From contig JABCZG010000005.1 in the NCBI GenBank assembly GCA_013289835.1, positions 178,998 through 242,997 on the forward strand: a stretch of DNA of 64,000 nt. The letters run 5' to 3'. A program made the position numbers and the translations under genes. The notes beneath the pieces were generated by a model, which had not been told where the DNA came from, did no database searches, and saw only the letters and a program-made list of their open reading frames with translations. Source of the stretch: Acidobacteriota bacterium. Lineage in GTDB: Bacteria > Acidobacteriota > Terriglobia > Acidiferrales > UBA7541. The stretch's first letter is position 1. Every line of letters begins with the position of its first letter. Positions 15,995 to 26,032 of this stretch are shown here, in pieces.

Positions 15995-16945
15995 ATGGAA
16001 CGAATTGAAAAAACAGGGAAGAAGGTTTTTCGGTCTGGATTTGTGGCCATCATCGGGCGGCCCAATGCGGGCAAGTCAACGCTGGTGAACCGGTTGGTCG
16101 GGCAGAAAATCGCGATTGTGACCTCCAAGCCACAAACCACGCGCAATCGCATCCAGGGAATCGTGACGAAGCCCGAAGGACAAATCGTTTTCATAGACAC
16201 GCCGGGGTTGCACGAGGCGGACTCAGCGCTGGGGCGCCAAATGATGCAGGAAGTGGCGGCCGCTCTGGAAGGAATCGATGTCCTGCTCTTAATGGTAGAT
16301 GCCAGCCGCACGCATCCACACGCGGATGAGCTGCTGTTGCAGAAGGCTCAGCGCTTTCGCGGCAAGACGATTCTGGCACTGAACAAAGTGGATCAATTGC
16401 CGAAGCCGAAACTGTTGCCGTTGATCGAGGCCTACGCGACAGCTTTCGATTTCGCGGCGGTTGTGCCGATCTCCGCCCTCAAAGGCACGGGTTGCGAAGA
16501 CCTTCTAAACGAAATTCTCAAGCAGTTGCCGGAAGGCGAGCCGTACTTTCCCGAAGATCAGGTGACGGACCAGCCCGAACGCTTTCTGGCCGCCGAGATT
16601 ATCCGGGAAAAAGCGATTCAAGTGATGTACCACGAAGTGCCGTACGCGCTCGCCGTAGTGGTGGAAAAATTCGAGGAGTCGCCGCGGCTGCTGCGCATCG
16701 AAGCCACCATGAGCGTGGAACGCGATACGCAGAAGAAAATCCTAATCGGCCACAAAGGCGGAGTGCTCAAGAAAATCGGGACGGAAGCACGCAAGGAGCT
16801 GGAAGCGCTGCTGGATACGAAAATCTATCTCGGCTTGTTCGTGAAGGTCGTTCCGGATTGGCGGGAAAGCCCGCAAAAGGTTCGCGAACTGGACTGGCAC
16901 TTCCAGTTGGAAGGTTTGAGTGAGGACCAGGGCAAAGGCGAGTAG
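15995..16945 (+). CDS. era: GTPase Era
   Basis: 316 aa from the ATG at 15995; a GTG two codons upstream is possible. G motifs: G1 GRPNAGKS (21-28), G3 DTPG (68-71) and G4 NKVD. A C-terminal KH domain carries IGHKGGVLKKIGTEARKELE. Era binds the 3' end of 16S rRNA and couples 30S maturation to growth. It follows phoH-ybeY-corC, a widespread order. Confidence 0.95.
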   Translation: MERIEKTGKKVFRSGFVAIIGRPNAGKSTLVNRLVGQKIAIVTSKPQTTRNRIQGIVTKPEGQIVFIDTPGLHEADSALGRQMMQEVAAALEGIDVLLLMVDASRTHPHADELLLQKAQRFRGKTILALNKVDQLPKPKLLPLIEAYATAFDFAAVVPISALKGTGCEDLLNEILKQLPEGEPYFPEDQVTDQPERFLAAEIIREKAIQVMYHEVPYALAVVVEKFEESPRLLRIEATMSVERDTQKKILIGHKGGVLKKIGTEARKELEALLDTKIYLGLFVKVVPDWRESPQKVRELDWHFQLEGLSEDQGKGE

Positions 16946-17017
16946 GCGCTACCAGCGCACTTGAGTGCGGAACCGATCGAATCTAAAACTGGGCGAAGTT
17001 TCTTAGGTCGGATTCGG

Positions 17018-17626
17018 TCAATAGGCCGACGGCGTGCCCGTGCGGCCATACCCGCCGAAGGACCAGCGGACGCCCACTGTTGCATAAAGCCCGTAAGGGC
17101 CGTTGGTACGCAGATCCGCGCTGCCAAGAAGTTTGCTATAGCGACCCAAATAATCCACCTGATGCTGGGTTGCGCGAATTTCGAAATTCTTCCGCAATTG
17201 AAACCCGACTCCGACGGACCGGTCATAGGCGATGGGCTCCATCGAAGCGCCGTAGCTCAGTTGCGGGATGTTCCTTCCAAAGCTGAACTTTGGCTCGAAA
17301 AAAAGAAAGATGTGACGCGCCGGCGTACGGCCCAGCGGCTGAAACTCCAAGTATCCGCTCATGAGATAGCGCGCATAAGCAGTACACGTGGATGTGGCAC
17401 CGCCGGCGCTGGTCGGCTGCGGAAACATGCAGCGTCCGAGATCGGGTTCGTTGTGGGACGGCGCTACTTCGAAATCCGAATAACCGCGAATCCAGTTTCT
17501 TGGGAAGAAGGTGTTCTGTTGCGGAGCCGCCGGAGGTTGCGTTGTGGCTTCGACGGCAGCCGATTGCGAGCGTCCTTGCGGCCCACAGAAACACAACAAC
17601 CCCGCTATCACGAGTATCTTTTTCAT
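17018..17626 (-). CDS. Secreted, probable outer-membrane beta-barrel protein
   Basis: 202 aa from the ATG at 17626, which begins a signal peptide (MKKILVIAGLLCFCG). The body alternates short amphipathic strands (YLEFQPLGRTPARHIFLFFE, SVGVGFQLRKNFEIRATQHQ, GLYATVGVRWSFGGY), in the style of small barrel proteins. A Gln/Pro-rich linker follows the signal peptide. No family is recognised with confidence. Confidence 0.6.
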   Translation of the reverse strand: MKKILVIAGLLCFCGPQGRSQSAAVEATTQPPAAPQQNTFFPRNWIRGYSDFEVAPSHNEPDLGRCMFPQPTSAGGATSTCTAYARYLMSGYLEFQPLGRTPARHIFLFFEPKFSFGRNIPQLSYGASMEPIAYDRSVGVGFQLRKNFEIRATQHQVDYLGRYSKLLGSADLRTNGPYGLYATVGVRWSFGGYGRTGTPSAY

Positions 17627-17873
17627 CTCGGGCATTCTCCTCAATTCTGTCTTGCGTGCAACGTGCTGGCCGGAACCTGCGATGACAGAAGGAATGCCCG
17701 TTGAGGGGCATGGCGGCTGTATTTGGAGGCCGTCCGGAGGACCGCCGATCCGGGACGGACGTACGAAGTCAAAGACAGGATTGGCGGAATTCTACACCGC
17801 CTTACAGCGGTTGTAGTGTCTAATTTTGAACAATTAGAATAGTTGCCGTTCGTAAGAGGCACTCACGATTTGG

Positions 17874-19232
17874 TTATTCCGGCGCCGCGATGCCCAATGA
17901 TTTCATTTTGCGGTACAGATGGCTCCGCTCCAGACCGAGGGCCGTCGCCGTTTGCGTCATATTCCAGCGGTGCTCCTGCAGCTTTCGAAGGATGAACTCA
18001 CGCTCGTACGCGCTACGCGCTTCATGCAAGGTCGAATACGGTTGATGTGGGCTTTCTGCGACGCCACGGAAAAGTTCGGGCGGAAGGTGATGGGGCTCGA
18101 TGCGCGGCTGGGGGCACACAATAACCAGCCGTTCAATCAGATTCCGGAGTTCGCGCACATTTCCCGGCCAGGGATAGCGCAGCAGAATTTCCATCGCGGA
18201 ATCGCTCAGCTCGCGGTTTTTCTTCGTATACGCGGAGCTGAATTCCTTCAGGAAGTATCGCGCCAGCGTGGGAACGTCTTCTCTGCGATCGCGCAGTGGC
18301 GGAACGAAAAAGGGAATCACGTTGAGCCGGTAGAATAGGTCCTGCCGAAAAGCACCGCGGGCAATCTCCTGTTCGAGGTTCTTGTTGGTAGCGGCGATCA
18401 CGCGCACGTCCACGCTCATTGTTTCATTCGAGCCGACACGCTCGAAGCGCTGTTCTTCCAGGACCCGGAGAACTTTGGACTGTGTGCGCAGGCTCATGTC
18501 GCCGATTTCATCAAGGAACAGAGTTCCTCCATCGGCCTTCTGAAATTTGCCGGTCTTATCCTCGGAAGCGCCCGTAAAGCTCCCCTTGATGTGCCCGAAG
18601 AGTTCGGATTCGATCAGCTCTTCCGGAATCGCCGCGCAATTGACTTCGACGAACAGGCCCTTGCTGCGAAGGCTGGCGGCATGCAGCGCGCGAGCAACCA
18701 ACTCCTTCCCTGTGCCGCTTTCCCCATAGATCAGCACGCGGCCGTTGGTCGGCGCGGTAACGGCAATCTGCTGGCGCAGCGCCTTCATCGGAACGCTGTC
18801 GCCGATGACCTGGTAGCGGCGCCCCAGCTCGCTCCGCAGCAGCTGATTTTCTTCTTCGAGGCGCCGCTGCTGAATGGCATTGCGGACAAGAACAATGATT
18901 TTTTCGAGTGACAGCGGCTTCTCGATGAAATCGAAAGCCCCGAGCTTTGTCGCGCGTACAGCCGTCTCGATGGTGCCATGACCCGAGATCATGATGACCG
19001 CGGGTGGCCGCGGGAGAGCTCGCATGCGGCTTAGGGCTTCCAGCCCGTCCATTCCCGGAAGCCAGACATCGAGGAGAATGACTTCGATGTCGCCAGCGGC
19101 CACGCGCTCAAGAGCTTCCTCGGCGGAGCCCAGCGCCTCCACGTGGTAACTCTCATCTTTGAGAATGGACGAAAGGGATTCCCGGATGCCAGCCTCGTCG
19201 TCTACTACGAGGAGATACGGCTTGGGAGTCAT
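17874..19232 (-). CDS. ntrX: NtrX-type sigma-54-dependent response regulator
   Basis: 452 aa. A receiver domain (phosphoacceptor Asp55, Lys105) is followed by an AAA+ domain with Walker A GESGTGKE (170-177) and Walker B GGTLFLDEIG (235-244), and a Fis-type helix-turn-helix (QTATALGLERSHLYRKM). The sigma-54 contact loop reads GSFTGA (217-222) instead of GAFTGA. It overlaps the ntrY end by 4 bases, so the pair is co-translated. It probably controls nitrogen, redox or envelope genes. Confidence 0.88.
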   Translation of the reverse strand: MTPKPYLLVVDDEAGIRESLSSILKDESYHVEALGSAEEALERVAAGDIEVILLDVWLPGMDGLEALSRMRALPRPPAVIMISGHGTIETAVRATKLGAFDFIEKPLSLEKIIVLVRNAIQQRRLEEENQLLRSELGRRYQVIGDSVPMKALRQQIAVTAPTNGRVLIYGESGTGKELVARALHAASLRSKGLFVEVNCAAIPEELIESELFGHIKGSFTGASEDKTGKFQKADGGTLFLDEIGDMSLRTQSKVLRVLEEQRFERVGSNETMSVDVRVIAATNKNLEQEIARGAFRQDLFYRLNVIPFFVPPLRDRREDVPTLARYFLKEFSSAYTKKNRELSDSAMEILLRYPWPGNVRELRNLIERLVIVCPQPRIEPHHLPPELFRGVAESPHQPYSTLHEARSAYEREFILRKLQEHRWNMTQTATALGLERSHLYRKMKSLGIAAPE

Positions 19233-21469
19233 CGAGACGAATCCGTTCCGCTAAATCCGGCAACGGAAGCGGGCGTTAATTCGGCAACGGGGAGCTCCAC
19301 AAGAAAACGCGAACCAACGGGCAGATTGTCCTCGACGTGGATACTGCCACCGTGTTCCGCGATAATACGCGCGGCGATGGCCAGCCCGAGCCCAGTGCCG
19401 CGATTTTTGGTTGAGAAATGGGGAAGGAACAGCTTGTCCTTGTCCTCCGGCGAAATTCCCTGGCCGGTATCCGACACACAGATTTGAACGGTTTCGGCGT
19501 CGGAATGGGATAGCGTGGAGACCACGATCTCCCGGTACGTGGAATTTTCCAGTGCCTCTGCTGCGTTATCGATCAGATTAACCACCACGCTGCGAAGCAG
19601 CCCGCCGTCGGCGCGCACCGGCGGCAGATTTTCGGCCAGCGTCGTTTTCAGGGTAATGCCCTCGAGTCGCCCCGCGAAAACTTCCACGGCCTCGTGGACG
19701 ATGTCGTTGGCATTGGCCGGAGCAAGCTTCGCCGTAGGGAAGCGCACGAATTGGGAAAACTCGTTGACCAGCGCCGCGAGCGTCGAGACCTCCCGTTCGA
19801 TGAGCCGCGAGCACTCCTGGACCAAACCCACCAGCTCGGAGTTCTGAGCGTTAGCCGACTGAGATTTGTCGCGACGATCGAGGAAGCGCGAAAGCCTCTG
19901 AGCGGAAAGCTGGATGGGCGTAAGCGGGTTCTTGATTTCGTGCGCGATGCGCCGCGCCACTTCCTGCCACGCCGCGGATTTCTGCGCGCGAAGCATCTCC
20001 GTCAAATCATCGAGCACCAGCACATAGCCCGCATTCGCGCGTCGAGGTCCGAGCGAGCTGACCGTCACCGCAAGATGCAACACGCGCCCTTCCACCACCG
20101 TCTCAATCTCGCGCGAGACCATGCCCATGCGCAGCGACTGGCGCATCAAGTAGTGCACGATGCGCCCAGCTTCTCCTCCGAGCAATTCCTCCAGCGAACG
20201 TGAGCCGCCAGTGCCGGAGCCAAACATGCGCGTGACGGATTTATTGGCGCGAAGGATTCCCCCGGTGGCATCCAGCGAAATGACTCCCGTAGGAATGTTT
20301 TCCAGCACCGTCTCCATCAACTGCCGCCGCCGCTCGAGCTCTTGCACCGCCAATTGAAGGTTGCGAGTAAACTGATCGATTTGCGAGCGATTGTCCCGCA
20401 GCTGCGTGGTCATGGTGTTAAACGAGCGCACCAGCACGCCAAGCTCATCCTGAGCCTGCTCGGGAACCTGGTAATCAAAGTTACCGGAAGAAACTTCGCG
20501 CGTTCCTTCCGCGAGGGCCTGAATCGGGACAGTGACCTGTTTCGCAAGAAAAAGCGCCACCCACATAACCGCGGAGAGCAGCAACACCGTGAAGAGAAGA
20601 AGAATCAATAGCATCTGCCGCTTCAAAGCGCGCAGATCCTGCTTTTCCTGATAGTACTCATGCGTTTGCGATTGGATGGTGGTGAGCCGCGCCAGAATGT
20701 CCGGACTCGTGCGATTGGCCGCCACAATAAATCCCGCCGTTTGCCCACCCTCCAGAATCGGCAGCCGCGCGCCAAAATAAGTCTTTCCGCCCGCCTGCCA
20801 AACTTCCACCCCGCTTTGCAACGAACGCAAATATTCGCCGAGAACACCCGATTGCGCGCACACGGTCCCGCGCCGATCTTCAGACTGGTTGTCGCAGGCG
20901 ATCCCTCCACGTATGGCCTTGCCATTCCGATCCAATATCCACGACGCATCCGCACCCTTCGCCAAGGCGCGTTGCAGGAAATCATCCCCGGGCCGATCGC
21001 TTTCCGTCAGCGCCTGCAAAGCCATCCCGCGAAGCCGAGGCAACTGTGTGCGCCCCAAATCATCCAAAAGCTTCTGTGTCTCTTCCGAGGCGATCTCCAG
21101 TGGCTTCGGAAACCACAGCAGCAAACTCCGATTGATCAGCGAATAGCTGACGATAAACATGAAGACGATCGGGAGAAGGGAAATAGCCATGGCGCCCACG
21201 ACCATCTTGGTTTTGAACCGGGCGCCAAGTTGCTCCCTGCTTCGCTCCGCCCACAGCCGCAGCGTGCTACGCGCTAAAATGAGTCCGAACACGAGAAAGG
21301 CCGCGGTAATGAAACTCGAGACCGCGTACAGCACCATGACCGTGCGCCAGTTGCGCGGTTCGAACGGAACATCGAGCGACCCGAACGTAAACACGGCCGC
21401 CAGCAGCAGCGTCAGCAGAATTCCGCCGGTGGCCAGACCCCAGCGCTGCTTGTTATCCAGGTGGCTCAT
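19229..21469 (-). CDS. ntrY: NtrY-type membrane sensor histidine kinase
   Basis: 746 aa. Transmembrane helices near residues 12-30, 45-66 and 92-112 precede a periplasmic sensor region, another helix near 285-310, a HAMP domain (VTVPIQALAEGTREVSSG), a PAS domain and the kinase core. The H box is RRIAHEIKNPLTPIQLSAQR, and the ATP-binding G boxes include DTGQGI and GTGLGLAI. This layout is typical of NtrY. It phosphorylates NtrX, encoded immediately downstream. Confidence 0.88.
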   Translation of the reverse strand: MSHLDNKQRWGLATGGILLTLLLAAVFTFGSLDVPFEPRNWRTVMVLYAVSSFITAAFLVFGLILARSTLRLWAERSREQLGARFKTKMVVGAMAISLLPIVFMFIVSYSLINRSLLLWFPKPLEIASEETQKLLDDLGRTQLPRLRGMALQALTESDRPGDDFLQRALAKGADASWILDRNGKAIRGGIACDNQSEDRRGTVCAQSGVLGEYLRSLQSGVEVWQAGGKTYFGARLPILEGGQTAGFIVAANRTSPDILARLTTIQSQTHEYYQEKQDLRALKRQMLLILLLFTVLLLSAVMWVALFLAKQVTVPIQALAEGTREVSSGNFDYQVPEQAQDELGVLVRSFNTMTTQLRDNRSQIDQFTRNLQLAVQELERRRQLMETVLENIPTGVISLDATGGILRANKSVTRMFGSGTGGSRSLEELLGGEAGRIVHYLMRQSLRMGMVSREIETVVEGRVLHLAVTVSSLGPRRANAGYVLVLDDLTEMLRAQKSAAWQEVARRIAHEIKNPLTPIQLSAQRLSRFLDRRDKSQSANAQNSELVGLVQECSRLIEREVSTLAALVNEFSQFVRFPTAKLAPANANDIVHEAVEVFAGRLEGITLKTTLAENLPPVRADGGLLRSVVVNLIDNAAEALENSTYREIVVSTLSHSDAETVQICVSDTGQGISPEDKDKLFLPHFSTKNRGTGLGLAIAARIIAEHGGSIHVEDNLPVGSRFLVELPVAELTPASVAGFSGTDSSR

Positions 21470-21778
21470 GAAGGTTTACGCCGCGGAAATGCTGAGGGAA
21501 TGGCAAAATTCTTCTTGCCACGCGCTCCGCGGACAATTTTCGTCAGTACAGCGGGAACATGGCCAGAATATGTCGGAATGTGCCGCGCAAGCATCTCTAA
21601 GGCAAGATAGCCACCGCGCACAGGCAAGTCAAGAATTCAACCTGTACTCTTTCCATAAGACCTGTCCTGGTGGGCAGGTATTAGCCATTTCAGAACGAAG
21701 CGATAAATTCTGGGTACGCTCATCGTCGTCATTTGTTAAGGTGAGCGCTGGGTGCAAACCCAGTCGGGAGTGCTGCGG
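21470..21778. other. Intergenic region between ntrY and pilB (divergent)
   Basis: About 309 bases without a convincing gene. It must hold the promoters of both operons. A 6-bp hairpin (CTGGGT-GCAA-ACCCAG, 21748-21763) lies just before the pilB ribosome-binding site. A weak sigma-54-like match (TGGGCAGGTATTAGCC, near 21670) was not judged good enough to call. Confidence 0.5.
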
Positions 21779-23497
21779 ATGTCCGTCCGTTTGGGCGAAA
21801 TCTTAGTTAAGGAAAGTCTCATCACGCAGGACCAGCTGCAGAAGGCGCTGGAATTTCAGCGCGCGAATGGCGGCAAGCTGGGAAGCTGTCTGACGAAGAT
21901 GGGCTTTATCACCGACGATGACATCACCGGGGTGCTCTCCCGGCAGTACGGCGTTCCTTCCATCAATCTGAAATATTACGAAATCGATCCCAACGTCATA
22001 AAGCTGATCCCGCAGGATACTGCTTCGCGCTACCAGGTGATTCCACTTTCGCGCGTCGGTTCCGTCCTTACCATCGCCATGACGGATCCCACCAACGTCT
22101 TTGCGATGGACGATATTAAGTTCATGACCGGCTTCAACGTCGAGCCGGTAGTGGCCTCGGAGTCGGCCATCGGTGACGCCATTTCCCGTTTCTACGGTGG
22201 AGCGGCGTCCAACCACGAGGAACTCAGCAACTTGATGAAGGACCTCGTTGACGAAGACAACGAACTCGAGCTGGCTGCCGAAGAATCGGAGCTGGACACC
22301 GCGACACTGGAAAAGGCCGCGGAAGAAGCGCCCATCATTAAGCTTGTTAATTTAATCTTGACGGATTCGGTAAAGCGAGGCGCCAGCGATATTCACATTG
22401 AGCCGTACGAACTCGAAATGCGCGTGAGGTTCCGCGTTGACGGCCAGCTGCAAACCGTAATGACCCCGCCGCTGCGCTTGAAGGACGCTATTACCAGCCG
22501 CTTGAAGATCATGGCCAAGCTGGACATCGCGGAAAAGCGCTTGCCGCAAGACGGCCGCATCATGATCAAGTACAAGGCCGAGGGAAAGAAAAAGGAATTG
22601 GACTTCCGCGTTTCCACCGTTCCGACTCTCTACGGCGAAAAAATCGTAATGCGGTTGCTGGACAAGGAAAACCTCCGGCTGGACATGACCAAGCTCGGAT
22701 TCGAACCGGAGTCGCTCAAGAAATTCGAACGCAACATTTTGAAGCCCTATGGTATGGTCCTGGTCACCGGTCCCACGGGTTCGGGCAAAACCAATACTCT
22801 GTACTCTTCGGTTGCCACGCTCAACACCGTGGACACCAATATTATGACCGCGGAAGATCCCGTCGAGTTCCAGTTGGCGGGCATCAATCAGGTCCAAATG
22901 AAGGAACAGATCGGCTTGAACTTCGCTGCCGCTCTTCGTGCCTTCCTCCGGCAGGACCCCAACATCATTCTCGTCGGTGAGATCCGCGACTTTGAAACGG
23001 CGGAAATTGGCGTGAAGGCCGCGCTCACCGGACACTTGGTTTTGTCCACGCTGCACACCAACGACGCGCCATCGACCATCAGCCGCTTGATGAACATGGG
23101 TATCGAGCCGTTCCTGGTGGCCACTTCAGTGAACCTGATTTGCGCCCAGCGTCTGGTGCGTCGCATCTGTTCGAATTGCAAGGAAGAACTGGAAGTGCCG
23201 GAGCAGGCGCTGATTGATGCCGGATATACGCCGGAAGAGTCGAAGAAAACCAAGATTTATCATGGCAAGGGCTGCACGACGTGTGGCAAGCGCGGCTACA
23301 AAGGCCGCACCGGTCTTTACGAAGTGATGGAAATCAATGATGAGCTTCGCGAATTGATCCTTGTCGGCGCCTCCGCCCTGGAATTGAAAAAGAAGGCGAT
23401 CGAGCAGGGAATGATCACGCTGCGCCGCAGCGGCTTGACGAAAGTTGCGCTGGGACAGACGACCATGGAAGAAGTCCTGCGCGAAACAGTTTTATAG
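21779..23497 (+). CDS. pilB: Type IV pilus extension ATPase PilB
   Basis: 572 aa from the ATG at 21779. An MshE-type N-terminal domain (1-150) is followed by the hexameric ATPase core: Walker A GPTGSGKT (331-338), Walker B with RQDPNIILVGEIRD (391-404), and a zinc tetracysteine (CSNC ... CTTC). PilB powers pilus polymerisation. pilT follows after 15 bases and then pilC, forming the first motor operon. A second PilB-like gene lies at 34203. Confidence 0.93.
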   Translation: MSVRLGEILVKESLITQDQLQKALEFQRANGGKLGSCLTKMGFITDDDITGVLSRQYGVPSINLKYYEIDPNVIKLIPQDTASRYQVIPLSRVGSVLTIAMTDPTNVFAMDDIKFMTGFNVEPVVASESAIGDAISRFYGGAASNHEELSNLMKDLVDEDNELELAAEESELDTATLEKAAEEAPIIKLVNLILTDSVKRGASDIHIEPYELEMRVRFRVDGQLQTVMTPPLRLKDAITSRLKIMAKLDIAEKRLPQDGRIMIKYKAEGKKKELDFRVSTVPTLYGEKIVMRLLDKENLRLDMTKLGFEPESLKKFERNILKPYGMVLVTGPTGSGKTNTLYSSVATLNTVDTNIMTAEDPVEFQLAGINQVQMKEQIGLNFAAALRAFLRQDPNIILVGEIRDFETAEIGVKAALTGHLVLSTLHTNDAPSTISRLMNMGIEPFLVATSVNLICAQRLVRRICSNCKEELEVPEQALIDAGYTPEESKKTKIYHGKGCTTCGKRGYKGRTGLYEVMEINDELRELILVGASALELKKKAIEQGMITLRRSGLTKVALGQTTMEEVLRETVL

Positions 23498-23512
23498 AAT
23501 CGAAGGTGACGG

Positions 23513-24631
23513 ATGGCTGGCATTACGCTCAGTGAATTGCTGAAGAAAATGATCGAGATGGGAGGCAGCGACCTCCACATCACGACGAACAGCGCCCCGC
23601 GCGTTCGCGTGCACGGCCGCCTCCGGCCCCTGGACATGCCGCCTTTGACCGCCGCAGACACCAAATCACTGGCCTACAGCGTTTTGACGGATGCGCAGAA
23701 ACATCGCTTCGAAGAAAACCTGGAACTGGACTTCTCCTTCGGCTTGAAGAATCTGGCCCGCTTCCGCGGCAACGTATTCAATCAGCGCGGCGCGGTCGGT
23801 GCTGTCTTCCGTACCATTCCATGGGAAATAAAGGGTTTCGACGCTCTAGGGTTACCGCTAGTGGTGAAAGGCCTGTGCGACAAGCCCCGTGGGCTCGTCC
23901 TCGTCACCGGGCCGACCGGCTCCGGCAAGTCCACCACACTCGCTGCCATGCTCGACAAGATCAACAGCGAGCGTGAAGAACACATGATCACCATCGAGGA
24001 CCCCATCGAGTTTCTTCACAACCACAAGAAATGCCTTGTGAACCAGCGCGAAGTCCACGCCGACACACATTCGTTCGCAAATTCATTGCGCGCCGCGCTT
24101 CGTGAAGATCCCGACGTCGTGCTCATCGGCGAAATGCGCGACCTCGAGACCATCGAATCGGCTCTCCGCATCGCGGAAACCGGCCACTTGACCTTTGCCA
24201 CCCTGCACACTAACTCGGCCGCTTCCACCATCAACCGTATTATTGACGTTTTCCCCTCGCACCAGCAGCCGCAGATTCGCGCGCAGCTCTCCATGGTGAT
24301 GGAAGGCATTCTTTGTCAGGCGCTTCTCCCGCGCGCCGATGGGCGCGGCCGCGCCATGATCATGGAAGTTCTTATTCCGACTCCGGCCATCCGCAACCTG
24401 GTCCGCGAAGACAAGATTCACCAGATTTATTCAGCGATGCAAACAGGTACGGGACAAACCGGGATGCAGACCTTCAACCAGGGTCTTGCCAACGCTTACT
24501 TTACCAAGGCCATTACTTTGGACATGGCCATGTCGCGTTCATCCAATGCCGATGAACTCCAGGACATGATCAACCGCGGAGTTTCTACACCCGGGGGAGG
24601 CAGCAAGGCGCCCGTGGGTGGCAAGCGATGA
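23513..24631 (+). CDS. pilT: Type IV pilus retraction ATPase PilT
   Basis: 372 aa. Walker A GPTGSGKS (133-140), the Asp and His boxes, and the diagnostic C-terminal AIRNLVRE motif identify it as PilT rather than PilB. It lacks the zinc tetracysteine. PilT depolymerises pili, producing twitching motility. Lies between pilB and pilC. Confidence 0.95.
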   Translation: MAGITLSELLKKMIEMGGSDLHITTNSAPRVRVHGRLRPLDMPPLTAADTKSLAYSVLTDAQKHRFEENLELDFSFGLKNLARFRGNVFNQRGAVGAVFRTIPWEIKGFDALGLPLVVKGLCDKPRGLVLVTGPTGSGKSTTLAAMLDKINSEREEHMITIEDPIEFLHNHKKCLVNQREVHADTHSFANSLRAALREDPDVVLIGEMRDLETIESALRIAETGHLTFATLHTNSAASTINRIIDVFPSHQQPQIRAQLSMVMEGILCQALLPRADGRGRAMIMEVLIPTPAIRNLVREDKIHQIYSAMQTGTGQTGMQTFNQGLANAYFTKAITLDMAMSRSSNADELQDMINRGVSTPGGGSKAPVGGKR

Positions 24632-24694
24632 GAGAGATTCAACAATCTGGACGGCACGATGCCGGAAGGATTAGAGGAATGAGGAGGCAATCAA

Positions 24695-25909
24695 ATGCCG
24701 GACTATAAATATCAAGGAACGAGCCGCTCCGGCTCCAGTGTCAGCGGCGTGATGACCGCCGCGAACAAGGGCGAGCTGCAGAATTTGCTGAAGCGTCAGC
24801 AGATTACTGCGACGAAAATGACCGAAAAGGGCAAAGAGTTCAACATGCCCCAGTTCGGCGGAGGCGTGAAGGCCAAGGAGCTTGCCATCTTCACGCGTCA
24901 GTTCTCGGTCATGATCGACGCGGGCTTGCCGCTCGTTCAGTGTCTCGAGATTCTTGCCGGCCAGCAGGAGAACAAGTTCTTTCAAAAAGTCCTGGTTGGC
25001 ACGCGAAGCCAGGTCGAAGGTGGCGCCACGCTTTCGGCCGCCATGCGCACTTCGCCAAAGGTGTTTGACGCCCTGTACGTGAACATGGTGGAAGCGGGCG
25101 AGACGGGCGGTATTCTCGATACCATTCTGCAGCGCCTTTCCACCTATATCGAAAAGAACGTGAAGTTGCAGCGCGCGGTGAAGTCCGCCCTCGTTTATCC
25201 CGTGGGCGTCTTGACGGTGGCCGGCGGCGTAATCACTTTGTTGTTGTGGAAAGTCGTGCCGATTTTTGCCACCTTGTTCGCGGGCCTCGGCGTGGACTTG
25301 CCATTGCCCACGAAAATCGTCATCGCTTTGAGCAACTTCGTCGGCAGCATTTTTGGTTTGCTTATCCTCGTGGCCCTCATCGGCGGAATCTTTGGATTAA
25401 AGGCCTGGTACGGAACCAACCAGGGCCGCTTCGTGCTGGATACCATCATCCTTAAATTGCCCGTGCTCGGCGTGCTTATGAGAAAGATTGCCGTTGCGCG
25501 TTTTACCCGAACGCTCGGAACGCTCATCTCCAGCGGCGTGCCGATCCTGGAAGGTCTGGACATCACCGCGAGGACCGCGGGTAACGCGGTCGTCGAGAGG
25601 GCCTTGCAGCAGGTGAGGAAGTCGCTCGAAGAAGGCAAGTCGCTCACCGAGCCGTTGCGGGATTCGGAAGTATTTCCCGGCATGGTCACCCAGATGATCG
25701 CCGTCGGCGAACAGACTGGCGCCATGGATGCCATGTTGCAGAAGATCGCCGACTTCTACGAAGAAGAAGTTGATGCGGCGGTAAAAGATTTGCTGACTGC
25801 TCTCGAGCCCATCATGATCGTCTTTTTGGGCGTCATCGTCGGCGGCGTGGTTATTTCCATGTACTTGCCGCTGTTCTCGCTGATCGGCAAATTGAGCTCG
25901 ATGCACTAG
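24695..25909 (+). CDS. pilC: Type IV pilus inner-membrane platform protein PilC
   Basis: 404 aa. Two T2SSF domains are visible, each beginning with FTRQF or FTRTL, with three or four transmembrane helices (about 170-195, 215-240, 375-400). The N-terminal Tyr-rich start (MPDYKYQGTSRSG) is typical. PilC anchors PilB and PilT at the membrane. A strong terminator follows at 25946. Confidence 0.93.
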   Translation: MPDYKYQGTSRSGSSVSGVMTAANKGELQNLLKRQQITATKMTEKGKEFNMPQFGGGVKAKELAIFTRQFSVMIDAGLPLVQCLEILAGQQENKFFQKVLVGTRSQVEGGATLSAAMRTSPKVFDALYVNMVEAGETGGILDTILQRLSTYIEKNVKLQRAVKSALVYPVGVLTVAGGVITLLLWKVVPIFATLFAGLGVDLPLPTKIVIALSNFVGSIFGLLILVALIGGIFGLKAWYGTNQGRFVLDTIILKLPVLGVLMRKIAVARFTRTLGTLISSGVPILEGLDITARTAGNAVVERALQQVRKSLEEGKSLTEPLRDSEVFPGMVTQMIAVGEQTGAMDAMLQKIADFYEEEVDAAVKDLLTALEPIMIVFLGVIVGGVVISMYLPLFSLIGKLSSMH

Positions 25910-25945
25910 ACCGAGCTTCCACCCGCTCGGCAGCACCCTCTTTAC

Positions 25946-25981
25946 GGAGGGCAGTGGCATAAGCCTCTGTCCTCCGTTTTT
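25946..25981 (+). terminator. Terminator of the pilBTC operon
   Basis: GGAGGGCAGTGGC pairs with GCCTCTGTCCTCC around an ATAA loop. There are 13 positions with one mismatch and one G-T wobble, followed by GTTTTT. It separates pilC from the kinase gene. Confidence 0.85.
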
Positions 25982-26032
25982 CCTGCCTGAACTTGGGGAT
26001 ATCCGGATGCCGGGAAAAGGCGCGGGCGAGCA

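Noticed and set aside
21660..21690. Possible sigma-54 promoter of pilB (TGGGCAGGTATTAGCC)
   Set aside because: GG-N10-GC spacing is present, but both boxes deviate from consensus and such matches arise by chance.
21748..21763. Hairpin before pilB as a c-di-GMP riboswitch
   Set aside because: Only a simple 6-bp stem with a GCAA loop; the conserved core of GEMM riboswitches was not found around it.
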